Assembly: GCF_001886815.1 (NCBI RefSeq)
Contig: NZ_CP018099.1
Location: 2,168,501 to 2,232,500, forward strand
Reading direction: 5' to 3'
Length of the DNA stretch: 64,000 nucleotides
Source of the DNA: Caldithrix abyssi DSM 13497
Lineage (GTDB): Bacteria; Calditrichota; Calditrichia; Calditrichales; Calditrichaceae
Shown: positions 27,500 to 36,730 of the stretch, one piece after another
Layout of the letters: every line of letters begins with the position of its first letter
How positions within the stretch are numbered: position 1 is the first letter of the stretch
Notes under the pieces: model-generated
Databases searched by the model: none
What the model saw: the letters and a program-made list of their open reading frames with translations, nothing else
What the model was told of the DNA's origin: nothing
Position numbers and translations under genes: made by a program

Positions 27500-29386
27500 A
27501 TGATTGATTTACTAATTGTATTAGCATTTGTAATCTATTCAATTTCATCGGGATTTATAGCAAAAAAGAAAGCTTCTCAAAACCTAAACGAGTATTTTTT
27601 AGCGGGCAGGACGATAAGCGGATGGCGGGCTGGATTTAGCATGGCAGCAACACAATTTGCTGCGGATACGCCTTTACTGGTTACCGGTTTAATTGCCACC
27701 AGCGGCATTTTTATGCTCTGGCGACTGTGGATATATGGGATTGCCTTTTTGATGTTGGGATTCATTTTTTCCATTGGTTGGCGCCGCGCAGGGGTTTTAA
27801 CAGATGCCGAATTAACAGAGGTTCGGTACAGCGGAAAAGGCGTTTTACCGTTAAGAGTGGTAAAAGCAATCTACTACGGGACAGTGATCAATTGTGTGGT
27901 AATGGCCATGGTGTTAGTAGCCGCTGTCCGGATTGCAGAAGTTTTTTTACCCTGGCATTTGTGGCTTCCATCAGGAATTTACAATTTTTTCTTGAACATT
28001 ACTACGGCATCGGGCATTTCGTTGGGGAGCAGCGTTGCAAAGCTGGATCCTATTGTTGCCACCACCAATAACATTATTAGTATTTTAGTAATCGTCGGTT
28101 TTACCACGCTTTACTCAACTACGGGGGGCTTGCGCAGCGTGATCTCTACCGATGTCGTGCAGTTTAGCCTGGCAATGGTCGGAACTTTAATATACGCCAT
28201 CGAGGTTGTACGACATATTGGTGGAATTGGCGCCATTGTAGATAAAGTGGTTGCCCTTTATGGCGTTGACATGGCTGATAAAATGCTATCTTTTGCGCCA
28301 ACCGGCGGCGAGATGTTGCTTCCTTTTTTAATAATAATCGGTTTACAGTGGTTTTTTCAGATGAATAGCGACGGAACCGGTTACCTGGCGCAGCGTTCAA
28401 TGGCTTGTTCCACAGACCGCGACGCACGCATTGCGGCGCTGGTTTTTTCGTGGATGCAAATTTTTTTAAGAAGTTTAATCTGGCTTATCATCGGCGTAAG
28501 TTTACTCGTCTTTTATCCGTTTACACCTGCAGATGCGGCCGGAAGTAATTTTGCCGCCACTCGCGAAATTCTTTTTGTTACCGGAATTAATGACATCCTT
28601 CCCATTGGTATTAGAGGCATTATGCTTACCGCCATGTTGGCCGCGCTGGCTTCTACCATTGATACCCATTTAAATTGGGGTGCCAGTTATTGGAGCAACG
28701 ATATTTACCAGCGCCTGATTTGTAACAAATGGCTTAAACGGCAGCCGAAAAACAGCGAACTGGTCTTTGCCGCCCGCTTGTCTAATATTTTTATTTTGCT
28801 CATTGCGCTTACTATTATGGCAAACTTGAGCTCTATTCAAACGGCCTGGTTTATTTCTCTGCTTTTCGGTGCGGGAATGGGATCGGTATTGGTACTACGA
28901 TGGCTGTGGGAGCGCATTAATCTGTTCTCCGAACTGGCCGCCATTATAGTTTCTTTAATTGTGGCGCCGATTCTCCTTGTGGTAACAGACGTTGAGTGGA
29001 TTCGGCTGGGAACCATGGCTCTGGTTTCCACCACAACGGCCATACTGGTAACTTTCTTTACGCCCAAAACCGATCCATCTGTTTTAGTGGCTTTTTACAA
29101 AAAAACACGCCCCGTGGGGTTCTGGCGTAAAACGGCTGTACTGGTGGGCGACAATGCCACAGTGCCTGTTAAAAAGTTATTTAAAGAAATTAAAATAACT
29201 TTTTTTGCCGCCGCCTCATTATTTTTGATGTTAATCGGAGTCGGAAAATTGCTGATTCCCACGCCAGATACGTCGCTATTTTTCCCTTTACTCTATGTGG
29301 TTATCGCGCTGGCTCTTACGCCCATCTGGTGGCGTGAAGCGACAAGTGACCCTGCGGATACCATCAAAAAAGAAGAAAATGTGTAA
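27500..29386 (+). CDS. Sodium:solute symporter family transporter
   Basis: A 628-aa polytopic protein with about 13-14 hydrophobic segments. SSS-family features include the N-terminal NEYFLAGRTISGWRAGFSMAATQFAADTP, a TTLYSTTGGLRSVISTDVVQF motif near residue 205 and LAALASTIDTHLNWGASYWSNDIY near residue 385. It most resembles sugar-transporting members. It starts the operon with the phosphorylase fusion (44 bp downstream). The likely role is to bring the periplasmic oligosaccharide, delivered by the TonB receptors, across the inner membrane with sodium. The substrate itself is not readable. Confidence 0.88.
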   Translation: MIDLLIVLAFVIYSISSGFIAKKKASQNLNEYFLAGRTISGWRAGFSMAATQFAADTPLLVTGLIATSGIFMLWRLWIYGIAFLMLGFIFSIGWRRAGVLTDAELTEVRYSGKGVLPLRVVKAIYYGTVINCVVMAMVLVAAVRIAEVFLPWHLWLPSGIYNFFLNITTASGISLGSSVAKLDPIVATTNNIISILVIVGFTTLYSTTGGLRSVISTDVVQFSLAMVGTLIYAIEVVRHIGGIGAIVDKVVALYGVDMADKMLSFAPTGGEMLLPFLIIIGLQWFFQMNSDGTGYLAQRSMACSTDRDARIAALVFSWMQIFLRSLIWLIIGVSLLVFYPFTPADAAGSNFAATREILFVTGINDILPIGIRGIMLTAMLAALASTIDTHLNWGASYWSNDIYQRLICNKWLKRQPKNSELVFAARLSNIFILLIALTIMANLSSIQTAWFISLLFGAGMGSVLVLRWLWERINLFSELAAIIVSLIVAPILLVVTDVEWIRLGTMALVSTTTAILVTFFTPKTDPSVLVAFYKKTRPVGFWRKTAVLVGDNATVPVKKLFKEIKITFFAAASLFLMLIGVGKLLIPTPDTSLFFPLLYVVIALALTPIWWREATSDPADTIKKEENV

Positions 29387-29430
29387 ATAATGGCTTTTGA
29401 CTTGAACTTTAGTCTGGAGGTAGTGCATCC

Positions 29431-32400
29431 ATGCCCGAATTTAAATTTGATGCCGTTGTTTTTGATCTTGACGGTGTTATTACACAAACCGCTTCTGTGC
29501 ATAGCGCCGCATGGAAGCAAATGTTTGACGAATTTCTAAGAGAGTATGCGGAACAAAGCGGTGAGCCGTTCCGTGAATTTACCCATAACAACGATTATTT
29601 ACCTTTTGTTGACGGTAAACCGCGCTTTGATGGCGTCGCTGCTTTTCTAAAATCACGCAATATCGATTTGCCCTTTGGCGATCCGCAAGATGATCCCGGG
29701 AAAAATACCATATGCGGCCTGGGGAATCGCAAAAACGAAATTTTTAATCGGCTGATTGACGAAGGCAATCTGGTAATTTTTGATTCAACCGTAGATTTTA
29801 TTAAAGAACTATTAAAAAACGGCGTTAAAGTCGGCGTGGCTTCATCAAGCAAAAATTGTGAAAAGATATTAAAAGCCGCCGGACTAATTGACTTTTTTGA
29901 AACCATTGTGGACGGATTGGTGTCAGCCCGGCTCGGTCTAAAAGGCAAACCGCATCCAGATATCTTTAAAAAGGCCTGCGATAATATGGGCGTTGATTAC
30001 CACAAAGCCATTATTGTTGAAGATGCTGTATCGGGCGTGCAAGCCGGGCAAAACGGACAATTTGGTCTGGTTGTGGGCGTGGCCCGCGAAAATAATGAAA
30101 TGGAATTAAGATTAAATGGCGCCGATATTGTAGTGAGCGATTTGGCGGAAATCTCTTTAAACGATTTAAATAACTGGTTTACCACTGGCTTACAAAACGA
30201 TCAATGGACGCTTACGTACTTCAACTACGATCCTGAGAAAGAAGGCACACGCGAAGCTTTACATACTGTTGGCAATGGTTATATGGGCACTCGCGGCGCG
30301 CTGGAAGAAACGAAAGCCAATGGCATAAACTACCCGGGAACTTATCTGGCCGGTTTATATAATCGCTTAACCTCCATAGTAAGCGGCAGAGAAGTGCAGA
30401 ATGAAGATTTTGTGAATTGTCCTAACTGGTTGCCGCTTACTTTTAAAATCGCCAATGGCCAGTGGCTCGATTTAAACAAAGTTGAAATTATAGTATTTGA
30501 ACGACGACTGGATTTTCGCGACGGTTCGCTTTACCGAAAAGTGATTGTAAAAGACAACAAAGGACGAGAAACCCTGATCCAGTCAGTGCGTTTTATCAGC
30601 ATGGCTAAACCGCACCTCGCTGCGCTAAAATACACCATCACTCCTCTTAATTACAATTCCGATATTACCATCCGCTCCGAACTGGACGGGCAGGTGATTA
30701 ACGGCGGCGTAAAACGATATAGTCAGTTAAATTCAAAACATTGGGAAACGATTGATCAGGGAGGGGAGAAGGAAAAGAGTTTTTTGGTTGTACGCACCAA
30801 TCAATCCAAAATAAAATTGGCTGTTGCCGCGCGCCTTTTCATTAAAATCAATGGACAACCAGTTAACTCACCAGTTGAAATTACAACCGATCCTGGCTCT
30901 GTAAAATCGACCCTACAGATTAAAGGCAAAAAAAATACGCCTCTTACCGTAGAGAAAATTGTTGCCATTTATACCAGTAAAGAAGAAGATCATCCAAAAT
31001 TGTCTGCGGAAAATGAAATCAATCAGGTAAATAGCTTTGAGGAACTTTACAATGAAAGTAAAAAAGCCTGGTCAAAAATATGGAAAAAAATCGATATCCA
31101 ATTAGAAGGGCAGCGACTGACCCAGAAATTGGTCAGATTGAATCTTTATCATTTAATGATTACGGCCTCTCCACATAATGCTCAAATAGACGCCGGCATA
31201 CCCGCCCGGGGATTACACGGTGAAGCCTACCGTGGGCACATTTTTTGGGACGAGCTTTTTATTTTGCCCATCTATTTTATGCACTTCCCGCGAACTGCCA
31301 GATCGGTATTAATGTACCGATATCGGCGACTGGATCAGGCACGCGCTTACGCCGCAGAGCATGGTTATCAAGGGGCCATGTTCCCCTGGCAAAGCGGTAG
31401 CGATGGCAGAGAAGAAACACAGACATTGCATCTTAATCCTTTATCCGGAAAATGGGATGATGATTACAGCCGTCTGCAGCGTCATGTTTCTCTCGCAATT
31501 GCCTATAATATTTTCAATTATTATCAATTTACGGGCGATCTTAAATTCTTAAGCGACTACGGCGCAGAAATGTTTCTTGAAATCTGCCGGTTCTGGGCAA
31601 GCAAAGCAGATTTCGAATCAAAATCTGGACGTTACAACATTGACGGAGTTATGGGGCCTGATGAATATCACGAAGCATATCCCGGCGCAAACTCGGGCGG
31701 CCTTAAGAACAATAGTTACACCAATATTATGGTACTATGGGCTATTGATCGGGCCTTTAATATTCTTGATTTGCTGCCGACTGAAGATAAAATGAAACTG
31801 TTCAAAAAGATTGACCTGAATGAAAAAGAGTTGGATGAGTGGCGTAACATTAAAAATCATTTATCCATTCCTCTTTCTCGCGAAAATATTTTAGAACAAT
31901 TTGAGGGATTTTTTGACCTTAAAGAAATAGATCTAAAGGAATACGCCAGAAAATACCGTAATATCAGCCGTATGGATCGCATTCTTAAGGCCGAAGGGAA
32001 AAATCCTAATGACTATAAAGTAATTAAACAGGCCGATACGTTAATGACGTTTTATAATTTACACGAAAACGAAATTCATCGTTTACTTATCCAGGCCGGG
32101 TTTATGCCATCTGAGCAGCTGTTGAAAAAGAATTTCGACTATTACATTAAGTACACTTCGCATGGCTCTACACTGAGTAAATTGGTGCATTCTCGAATTG
32201 CATTCCAGGCGGGATATGAATCTTTAAGCTACAATTATTTTATGGAATCACTGAAAAGTGATTTTCACGATGTACAGGGGGGCACCACCAAAGAAGGTAT
32301 TCATACCGGCGTTATGGCTGGGTCGGTTTTGCTGATCCTGAAAAATTACGCCGGTCTGCATTTTAAAGATGATAAAATTTATCTTGAGCCGAATTTACCT

Positions 32401-32580
32401 GCAGGTTGGCGCGGCATTAGCTTTTGGGTACGCTATCAAAAGCAAGAGTACCATATTAAGATAACACATAAAAAATTGAAAATCACAAAAACATCTCCGG
32501 AAACCAAAATTGGCGCAGTTTATATAAAGAAAAATAAAATTCACTTTGGTGACAATAAGTATGTTGAAATTGAACTGTAG
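29431..32580 (+). CDS. Bifunctional beta-phosphoglucomutase / GH65 glycoside phosphorylase fusion
   Basis: A 1049-aa two-enzyme protein. Residues 1 to about 248 are a HAD-type beta-phosphoglucomutase: nucleophile region VVFDLDGVITQ (Asp12, Asp14), ASSSKN, GKPHPDIF and IVEDAVSGVQAG. Residues about 255-1049 are a family 65 enzyme: VGNGYMGTRGALEE near 288, general acid Glu745 in MGPDEYHE and the phosphate-binding HGSTLS at 911-916. The HGSTLS motif argues for phosphorolysis rather than hydrolysis. The predicted chain is alpha-glucoside plus phosphate to beta-glucose 1-phosphate, then to glucose 6-phosphate, in one polypeptide. Maltose, trehalose, kojibiose or another glucoside are all possible. 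Start has CTGGAGG ten bases upstream. Confidence 0.9.
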   Translation: MPEFKFDAVVFDLDGVITQTASVHSAAWKQMFDEFLREYAEQSGEPFREFTHNNDYLPFVDGKPRFDGVAAFLKSRNIDLPFGDPQDDPGKNTICGLGNRKNEIFNRLIDEGNLVIFDSTVDFIKELLKNGVKVGVASSSKNCEKILKAAGLIDFFETIVDGLVSARLGLKGKPHPDIFKKACDNMGVDYHKAIIVEDAVSGVQAGQNGQFGLVVGVARENNEMELRLNGADIVVSDLAEISLNDLNNWFTTGLQNDQWTLTYFNYDPEKEGTREALHTVGNGYMGTRGALEETKANGINYPGTYLAGLYNRLTSIVSGREVQNEDFVNCPNWLPLTFKIANGQWLDLNKVEIIVFERRLDFRDGSLYRKVIVKDNKGRETLIQSVRFISMAKPHLAALKYTITPLNYNSDITIRSELDGQVINGGVKRYSQLNSKHWETIDQGGEKEKSFLVVRTNQSKIKLAVAARLFIKINGQPVNSPVEITTDPGSVKSTLQIKGKKNTPLTVEKIVAIYTSKEEDHPKLSAENEINQVNSFEELYNESKKAWSKIWKKIDIQLEGQRLTQKLVRLNLYHLMITASPHNAQIDAGIPARGLHGEAYRGHIFWDELFILPIYFMHFPRTARSVLMYRYRRLDQARAYAAEHGYQGAMFPWQSGSDGREETQTLHLNPLSGKWDDDYSRLQRHVSLAIAYNIFNYYQFTGDLKFLSDYGAEMFLEICRFWASKADFESKSGRYNIDGVMGPDEYHEAYPGANSGGLKNNSYTNIMVLWAIDRAFNILDLLPTEDKMKLFKKIDLNEKELDEWRNIKNHLSIPLSRENILEQFEGFFDLKEIDLKEYARKYRNISRMDRILKAEGKNPNDYKVIKQADTLMTFYNLHENEIHRLLIQAGFMPSEQLLKKNFDYYIKYTSHGSTLSKLVHSRIAFQAGYESLSYNYFMESLKSDFHDVQGGTTKEGIHTGVMAGSVLLILKNYAGLHFKDDKIYLEPNLPAGWRGISFWVRYQKQEYHIKITHKKLKITKTSPETKIGAVYIKKNKIHFGDNKYVEIEL

Positions 32581-32594
32581 AGGAGAAAACGTAA

Positions 32595-33233
32595 ATGTTA
32601 GAAGACGTTTTGTTGTTAAAGGACATGCACTATAAGGCGGCAGAGCAAATACTGCAAAGACTATTACCTTTAAACTCCAATCGAACTGTGATTGGTATTA
32701 GCGGTGAATCAGGAGCAGGCAAATCCGAATTGGCACACGTTCTGGGACGAAAAATTAGACAACACGGCAAATTAGCCAAAATTTTACATATTGATAATTA
32801 TTATAAAATCCCTCCACAAGAAAAGACGGCCTGGCGTAAAAAACATGGAGTGGATAAGATTGGTCTTAATGAAATCAATTGGGAATTGATCAATAAAAAT
32901 ATTCGTGAATTTAAAGAAGGTAAAAAGGCGAAAATGCCCTGTGTTGATTTACTGACAGACCTAACCGATGAACTAATCACCGATTTTAAACCTATCGATT
33001 ACTTGATTGTTGAAGGGCTTTACTCTTTAAAAGCTGACGTCGATTTGCGTATTTTTATTACCTTAACCTATCACGACACCAAAAAGGCGCAATTATTACG
33101 AGGAAAGGAACCGCAAGACGAGTTTCGACTTCAGGTATTGGAACAAGAGCACAAAGTGGTTCAATCGCTGCGCCCGCTGGCTGATTTAATTGTAACGAAT
33201 GACTACACGGTGATCGAAGCAAAACAAGAATGA
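32595..33233 (+). CDS. Uridine kinase-like P-loop kinase
   Basis: A 212-aa P-loop kinase with Walker A GESGAGKS at residues 37-44. A uridine kinase/phosphoribulokinase-like segment (ILHIDNYYKIPPQ) follows, with a Walker-B-like DYLIVEGLYSL near residue 137 and a lid rich in Arg/Lys. It lies 14 bp after the fusion gene behind a GAGGAG site, so it is the last gene of the operon. Its position suggests it phosphorylates the sugar released by phosphorolysis rather than acting on uridine, but this is only inference from context. Relatives with sugar-kinase roles exist next to GH65 genes. Confidence 0.75.
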   Translation: MLEDVLLLKDMHYKAAEQILQRLLPLNSNRTVIGISGESGAGKSELAHVLGRKIRQHGKLAKILHIDNYYKIPPQEKTAWRKKHGVDKIGLNEINWELINKNIREFKEGKKAKMPCVDLLTDLTDELITDFKPIDYLIVEGLYSLKADVDLRIFITLTYHDTKKAQLLRGKEPQDEFRLQVLEQEHKVVQSLRPLADLIVTNDYTVIEAKQE

Positions 33234-33810
33234 TTTAAAACTTCTGCAAAATTAAATTATGGTTGTCAATCTGATAATTCCGCTCTGGCAAGAGTCGAAT
33301 AACCTAAGGTATTTATAGTAGTTACAAGATTGTTAGATCCTGCCGGGGCGGATTTAAAATGACAAGTGCCCATATTAAAATACTTCCCACAAAAGATTAT
33401 TCCACCATTGCGGGATGAGGCATCCCTTACACTATTCAAATACTCGGTCTGTAATTCCGATTGCGGGTTTATTGGTTAAGGGCAAGTCCGGGGAAGGATT
33501 TTCATCAGGATTTTCTCATTGTCCATCTTTTCTTTGTACAACGATTCTTTCTTTTTAAACACGACCCAAAAAAAATGATAAATCGGCCGGTTATGTTTGA
33601 CTTTCTTTTTGTTATTTGTAAATTAATATCGATTTACAGTGGTTAAATTACTTTATTCCTGCAGTTCCAGTTTATCGACTTTAATTTACCAGTTTTATTT
33701 TCAATTACTTATTTTGTGGATTAGAAAAAATAAAATTTCGTAAATTTGCGGTTAGCCTTTGCAATAAAGGAAGATTGATCGAAACTTTAAAGAACGAATA
33801 CAAAGGAATA
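33234..33810. other. Intergenic region, no gene seen
   Basis: AT-rich, with scattered repeat-like fragments (CCTGCCGGGGCGG near 33340, CGGGATGAGGCATCCC near 33412). The stretch TAAATTTGCGG at 33741-33751 resembles the Bacteroidota-type -7 element (TANNTTTG) and could promote the small genes that follow, but the upstream TTTG spacing is not ideal. No ORF is supported. Confidence 0.35.
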
Positions 33811-33870
33811 ATGACAGGAGAAAAAATTATGAGAATGCTAACTGTAACACCGCCTTTATGCCCTGTGTAA
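33811..33870 (+). CDS. Mini-ORF, candidate leader peptide (13-19 residues)
   Basis: Two in-frame starts, ATG 33811 (AAAGGA upstream) and ATG 33829 (AGGAG eight bases upstream), lead to the same short tail MRMLTVTPPLCPV and TAA at 33868-33870. The second start has near-ideal spacing, which argues for translation. It is 43 bp upstream of a small membrane-protein gene on the same strand. A Pro-Pro and a Cys near the end fit a ribosome-stalling or sensing leader, but no family was recognised. Confidence 0.45.
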   Translation: MTGEKIMRMLTVTPPLCPV

Positions 33871-33913
33871 CCTTTAATTTAGGCCATTTTACCAAACAAA
33901 AGGAGATCGAAAA

Positions 33914-34117
33914 ATGAACAAAAAAGAATTGCTAATGTACTTTGTAACCACATTTGCCGTGACTCTGGTGGTAACTGCAATAGTGACTTTTTTGTACAGT
34001 CTCATCGTTCATGGAACAGGAACCGTGGATTGGGAAACATCATTCCGTTTTGCCATTATTTTGGGCATCGTATTATCATGGACGAAGGCGCGGGAAAGCA
34101 AACCAAAAGAACGATAG
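33914..34117 (+). CDS. Small two-helix membrane protein
   Basis: A 67-aa protein with two hydrophobic segments (residues about 9-32 and 46-58) joined by a polar loop with HGTGTVDWETSFR, and a basic C-terminus (KARESKPKER). AAAAGGAG lies nine bases before the ATG. Similar small proteins are found in FCB genomes, but I know of no assigned function. It faces the thioredoxin gene across a 90-bp gap. Confidence 0.7.
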   Translation: MNKKELLMYFVTTFAVTLVVTAIVTFLYSLIVHGTGTVDWETSFRFAIILGIVLSWTKARESKPKER

Positions 34118-34207
34118 AACCGCTCTATGAGGGAGATTTTACACCAATCCTTTAATTGACGCCCTGTCGCAAAGTTTATGTAAAATACACAAGCTTTTTT
34201 CCGTTAA

Positions 34208-34606
34208 TCATTGATGATTATTCAAAAGCTTGCGGATGAATGTTTCGTTTTTAGCTCCGACAACAAAGGACTGAATTTTATTGTCTTTTACCAGCACCAG
34301 CGATGGGGTGCCCATGATGCCAAATTTTTTACCGATTTCCAGATCGCTGGCCAGATTTATTTTTAAGATATTTTTAAATTCTGTCTGCAAACGATCGATT
34401 ACTGGCGTCATCACCTTGCAGGCCGAGCAGGTGGGCGTGTAAAAATAGAGCAGAGTGGTGGCGTTTTGTGCCAGCGCGTTGCCAATTTTCCCGTCGATTG
34501 GAGGAATCTCTTTGCCTCGCTTCATCAGACCCTGTACGCGGGCATAAATTTGAATGAACACAATAAAACCTACAAATACCATTACAATGTAAAACAAAAC
34601 ATCCAT
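34208..34606 (-). CDS. Membrane-anchored thioredoxin-like protein
   Basis: A 132-aa protein with an N-terminal membrane helix (residues 3-22, FYIVMVFVGFIVFIQIYARV) followed by a thioredoxin fold. Active site CSAC in FYTPTCSACKVM near residue 60, and the cis-Pro motif GIMGTPSLVLV near 98. With the anchor at the N-terminus the domain could face either side; no cleavable signal is seen. It shares one base with the preceding DUF6132 gene (stop and start overlap), which indicates translational coupling. The likely role is disulfide exchange in a small redox module. Confidence 0.85.
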   Translation of the reverse strand: MDVLFYIVMVFVGFIVFIQIYARVQGLMKRGKEIPPIDGKIGNALAQNATTLLYFYTPTCSACKVMTPVIDRLQTEFKNILKINLASDLEIGKKFGIMGTPSLVLVKDNKIQSFVVGAKNETFIRKLLNNHQ

Positions 34607-34821
34607 TATTTATTTTCTTCCTTGTCGTCTTTTTTTGTTTTTTTGTTGTCCCAGCCTAAAACCAGGCCTGCGCCCAGTCCGTAACCGGTCATTAAATAGG
34701 GATTGCTGGTAATTGGGCAGCTATTGCCAGCGCAACCAATGAAATAATAATAAGCGTAGCCGGCCGCCATACCCAAAAAGGCAAAGATGAGCAACTTCTT
34801 CCATTTTAAATTTTTAAACAC
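34606..34821 (-). CDS. DUF6132-family small membrane protein
   Basis: A 71-aa protein with two hydrophobic segments (residues about 10-28 and 43-58). The loop between them holds the family signature YYYFIGCAGNSCPITSNPY, with two cysteines. The C-terminus is charged (KKTKKDDKEENK). Family members are usually found beside thioredoxin or rhodanese genes, as here. It probably takes part in sulfur or thiol chemistry at the membrane, but no activity is known. Its upstream region is cut by the IS element at 34846. Confidence 0.8.
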   Translation of the reverse strand: MFKNLKWKKLLIFAFLGMAAGYAYYYFIGCAGNSCPITSNPYLMTGYGLGAGLVLGWDNKKTKKDDKEENK

Positions 34822-34845
34822 AATCTGTCCTTTCTATTTATCTTG

Positions 34846-36724
34846 AGTTTGACAGTTGTATGGAACATAATTCCTTTATTATTATTAAGTTAGTTTAATT
34901 TCATTTTCGTTAAGTTGTCACTACAAAGATAAAAGCGTTGGCTTGCTGCTGCCTATCTCCTGAAATATTTCCAATTGTTCGCCATGCACTCTGGATAATC
35001 CTTTACGACGTCTCCCTTCATTTTCCCATTCTACAACCACGACTCGACGCAGGCTCTCCATAGCACGCTGCCAACTTAATTTTATGCCACTCAAACGCTT
35101 CTCAAACAATACCGCCATCTGGAATGCAAGAAAACATACCATCACATGAGCCCTGATACGCTTCTCTGTCCAATGAAAATTGGGACGTAAATTCAAACTA
35201 TGCTTTAATTCGTAAAAACCATGCTCCACATATTTTAAATCTTTATAGCGCGCTATGAGTTCTGATTTACTCAGGTCATGAGCATTGCTTATCACTATAA
35301 ACCAACCGTCGCTCTTTTCTTCTTCTGATAATACCTCATCTTGCTTATGAATCTCTATCGTATCTTCTGTTAATTCAACATTAAAGAAACGACTTAAACG
35401 TTTTCTTGATAATACACTCTTTATTTGATGATATTTATCTTCTGTGTTTATTCCCTTTTTCTTAATCTCTTCTGACAGCTCTAAAAATTCATTAATACGA
35501 TTGATGCGATTTTTATAGCGCTTTAATGCCGTAGCGGCATTGTAACTGGCCACATAACGAAGTTTTATCTTTTCCTTTTTACCATCTTTTGACTTGATTT
35601 CACGCTCCGTTAGGCGCTCATAGATCGTCTCACCAGTCGCCTCTTTATGCGCATTGGCTTCTTTTATAACCGATTTGGCATCCTTGCTCTGACGAACACT
35701 CTCTCCAAGAATAAACTCATAACCTTGTTGGATTAAATGCCAGAGATTGTCATTGCTTAATAAACCTTTGTCTGCCACCAGCTGGATATCTTTTACCTTA
35801 AATCGCCTGCGAATATCATTGAGCATCTCTTGCAAGGTAGAGCGATCAGCCTTATTGCCAGGGAAGACGTAATGGGCTATAGGAATACCATCTCCGGTCA
35901 TCACTACGCCAATTACGATCTGTTCTCTATCCCCGCGGTGGTCACGACTATAACCAAACTGACGAATATCGCCTTCTACCAATGAGTTTTCGGCTTCAAA
36001 GTAGCTTGATGTTAAATCATAAAAACAAACCTTTAGATCCTGATTAAACAGATCTAGTAAACGATTAGCAAGTTGGGTTTCAATCTTTTCTTTATGAGCT
36101 ATTAGAAAATCCATCGCTCTTAAAAGATACTCATAACGAATGTCGTCTTTGTTGATACCCGGAATATAAACGGTTTCTAACCAGGTGAGTAGTTTTAGTT
36201 TGGAAGAAGGATCATCCAGGCGGTTAAATATCAGACTTTTTAAATGAGCTTCAAGATCAAACTTTATTCCGCTTTTTTCCTTTTGCCTGGCAATAATCTG
36301 GCTCATTTTAAGCTCTTTCCATAAATGGACAAGCGCCCAGATTTGACCGAAGGCCTTGACATTATCAATATTGCTATCTAAGTCCTGTAAAGTTAACCCC
36401 TTAGCCCTTAAAAGTCCGTTGATAAGCGTGTCTACGTCTTTTTTGATGAATTTGTCGGTAGGGCCTAAATGCAGCAAGATTCGATGGCGTACTTTTCCAT
36501 TTGAGTCTCTGTAGGACTCAGCGATTTGTAAAGTCTCATGGACTTTGTTATTTCTTTTGGATCGACTTACCTTAACAAACATAGAATGAATATAATAATA
36601 AAACGATTTGATAGCAAATAAAAAAAGCACGCCTGCATAGACTACAAAGAAATTGAAACAGAGAAACTTAATTATATGTTTTTTTTGATTTGGCTTTGAA
36701 AAATTTGGCGTTAACTGTCAAACT
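34846..36724. mobile_element. IS1634-family-like insertion sequence
   Basis: Terminal inverted repeats AGTTTGACAGTT (34846-34857) and AACTGTCAAACT (36713-36724) flank one transposase gene. No clear target duplication was seen by eye. The element lies between the DUF6132 gene and the DUF1858 gene, which share orientation and context, so it has probably split a former operon. Confidence 0.8.
34921..36582 (-). CDS. IS1634-family transposase (IS4 superfamily)
   Basis: The frame is open from 36630, but the Met at 36582 (MFVKVSRSKRNNKVHET) fits the family start, giving 553 aa. Catalytic landmarks are VCFYDLTSSYFE near residue 190, IQLVADKGLLSNDNL near 270 and the C-terminal YKDLKYVEHGFYELKHSLNLRP, followed by FHWTEKRIRAHV. 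The reading frame is intact and close to the usual family length, so the element may still move. Confidence 0.88.
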   Translation of the reverse strand: MFVKVSRSKRNNKVHETLQIAESYRDSNGKVRHRILLHLGPTDKFIKKDVDTLINGLLRAKGLTLQDLDSNIDNVKAFGQIWALVHLWKELKMSQIIARQKEKSGIKFDLEAHLKSLIFNRLDDPSSKLKLLTWLETVYIPGINKDDIRYEYLLRAMDFLIAHKEKIETQLANRLLDLFNQDLKVCFYDLTSSYFEAENSLVEGDIRQFGYSRDHRGDREQIVIGVVMTGDGIPIAHYVFPGNKADRSTLQEMLNDIRRRFKVKDIQLVADKGLLSNDNLWHLIQQGYEFILGESVRQSKDAKSVIKEANAHKEATGETIYERLTEREIKSKDGKKEKIKLRYVASYNAATALKRYKNRINRINEFLELSEEIKKKGINTEDKYHQIKSVLSRKRLSRFFNVELTEDTIEIHKQDEVLSEEEKSDGWFIVISNAHDLSKSELIARYKDLKYVEHGFYELKHSLNLRPNFHWTEKRIRAHVMVCFLAFQMAVLFEKRLSGIKLSWQRAMESLRRVVVVEWENEGRRRKGLSRVHGEQLEIFQEIGSSKPTLLSL

Positions 36725-36730
36725 GGGGAT

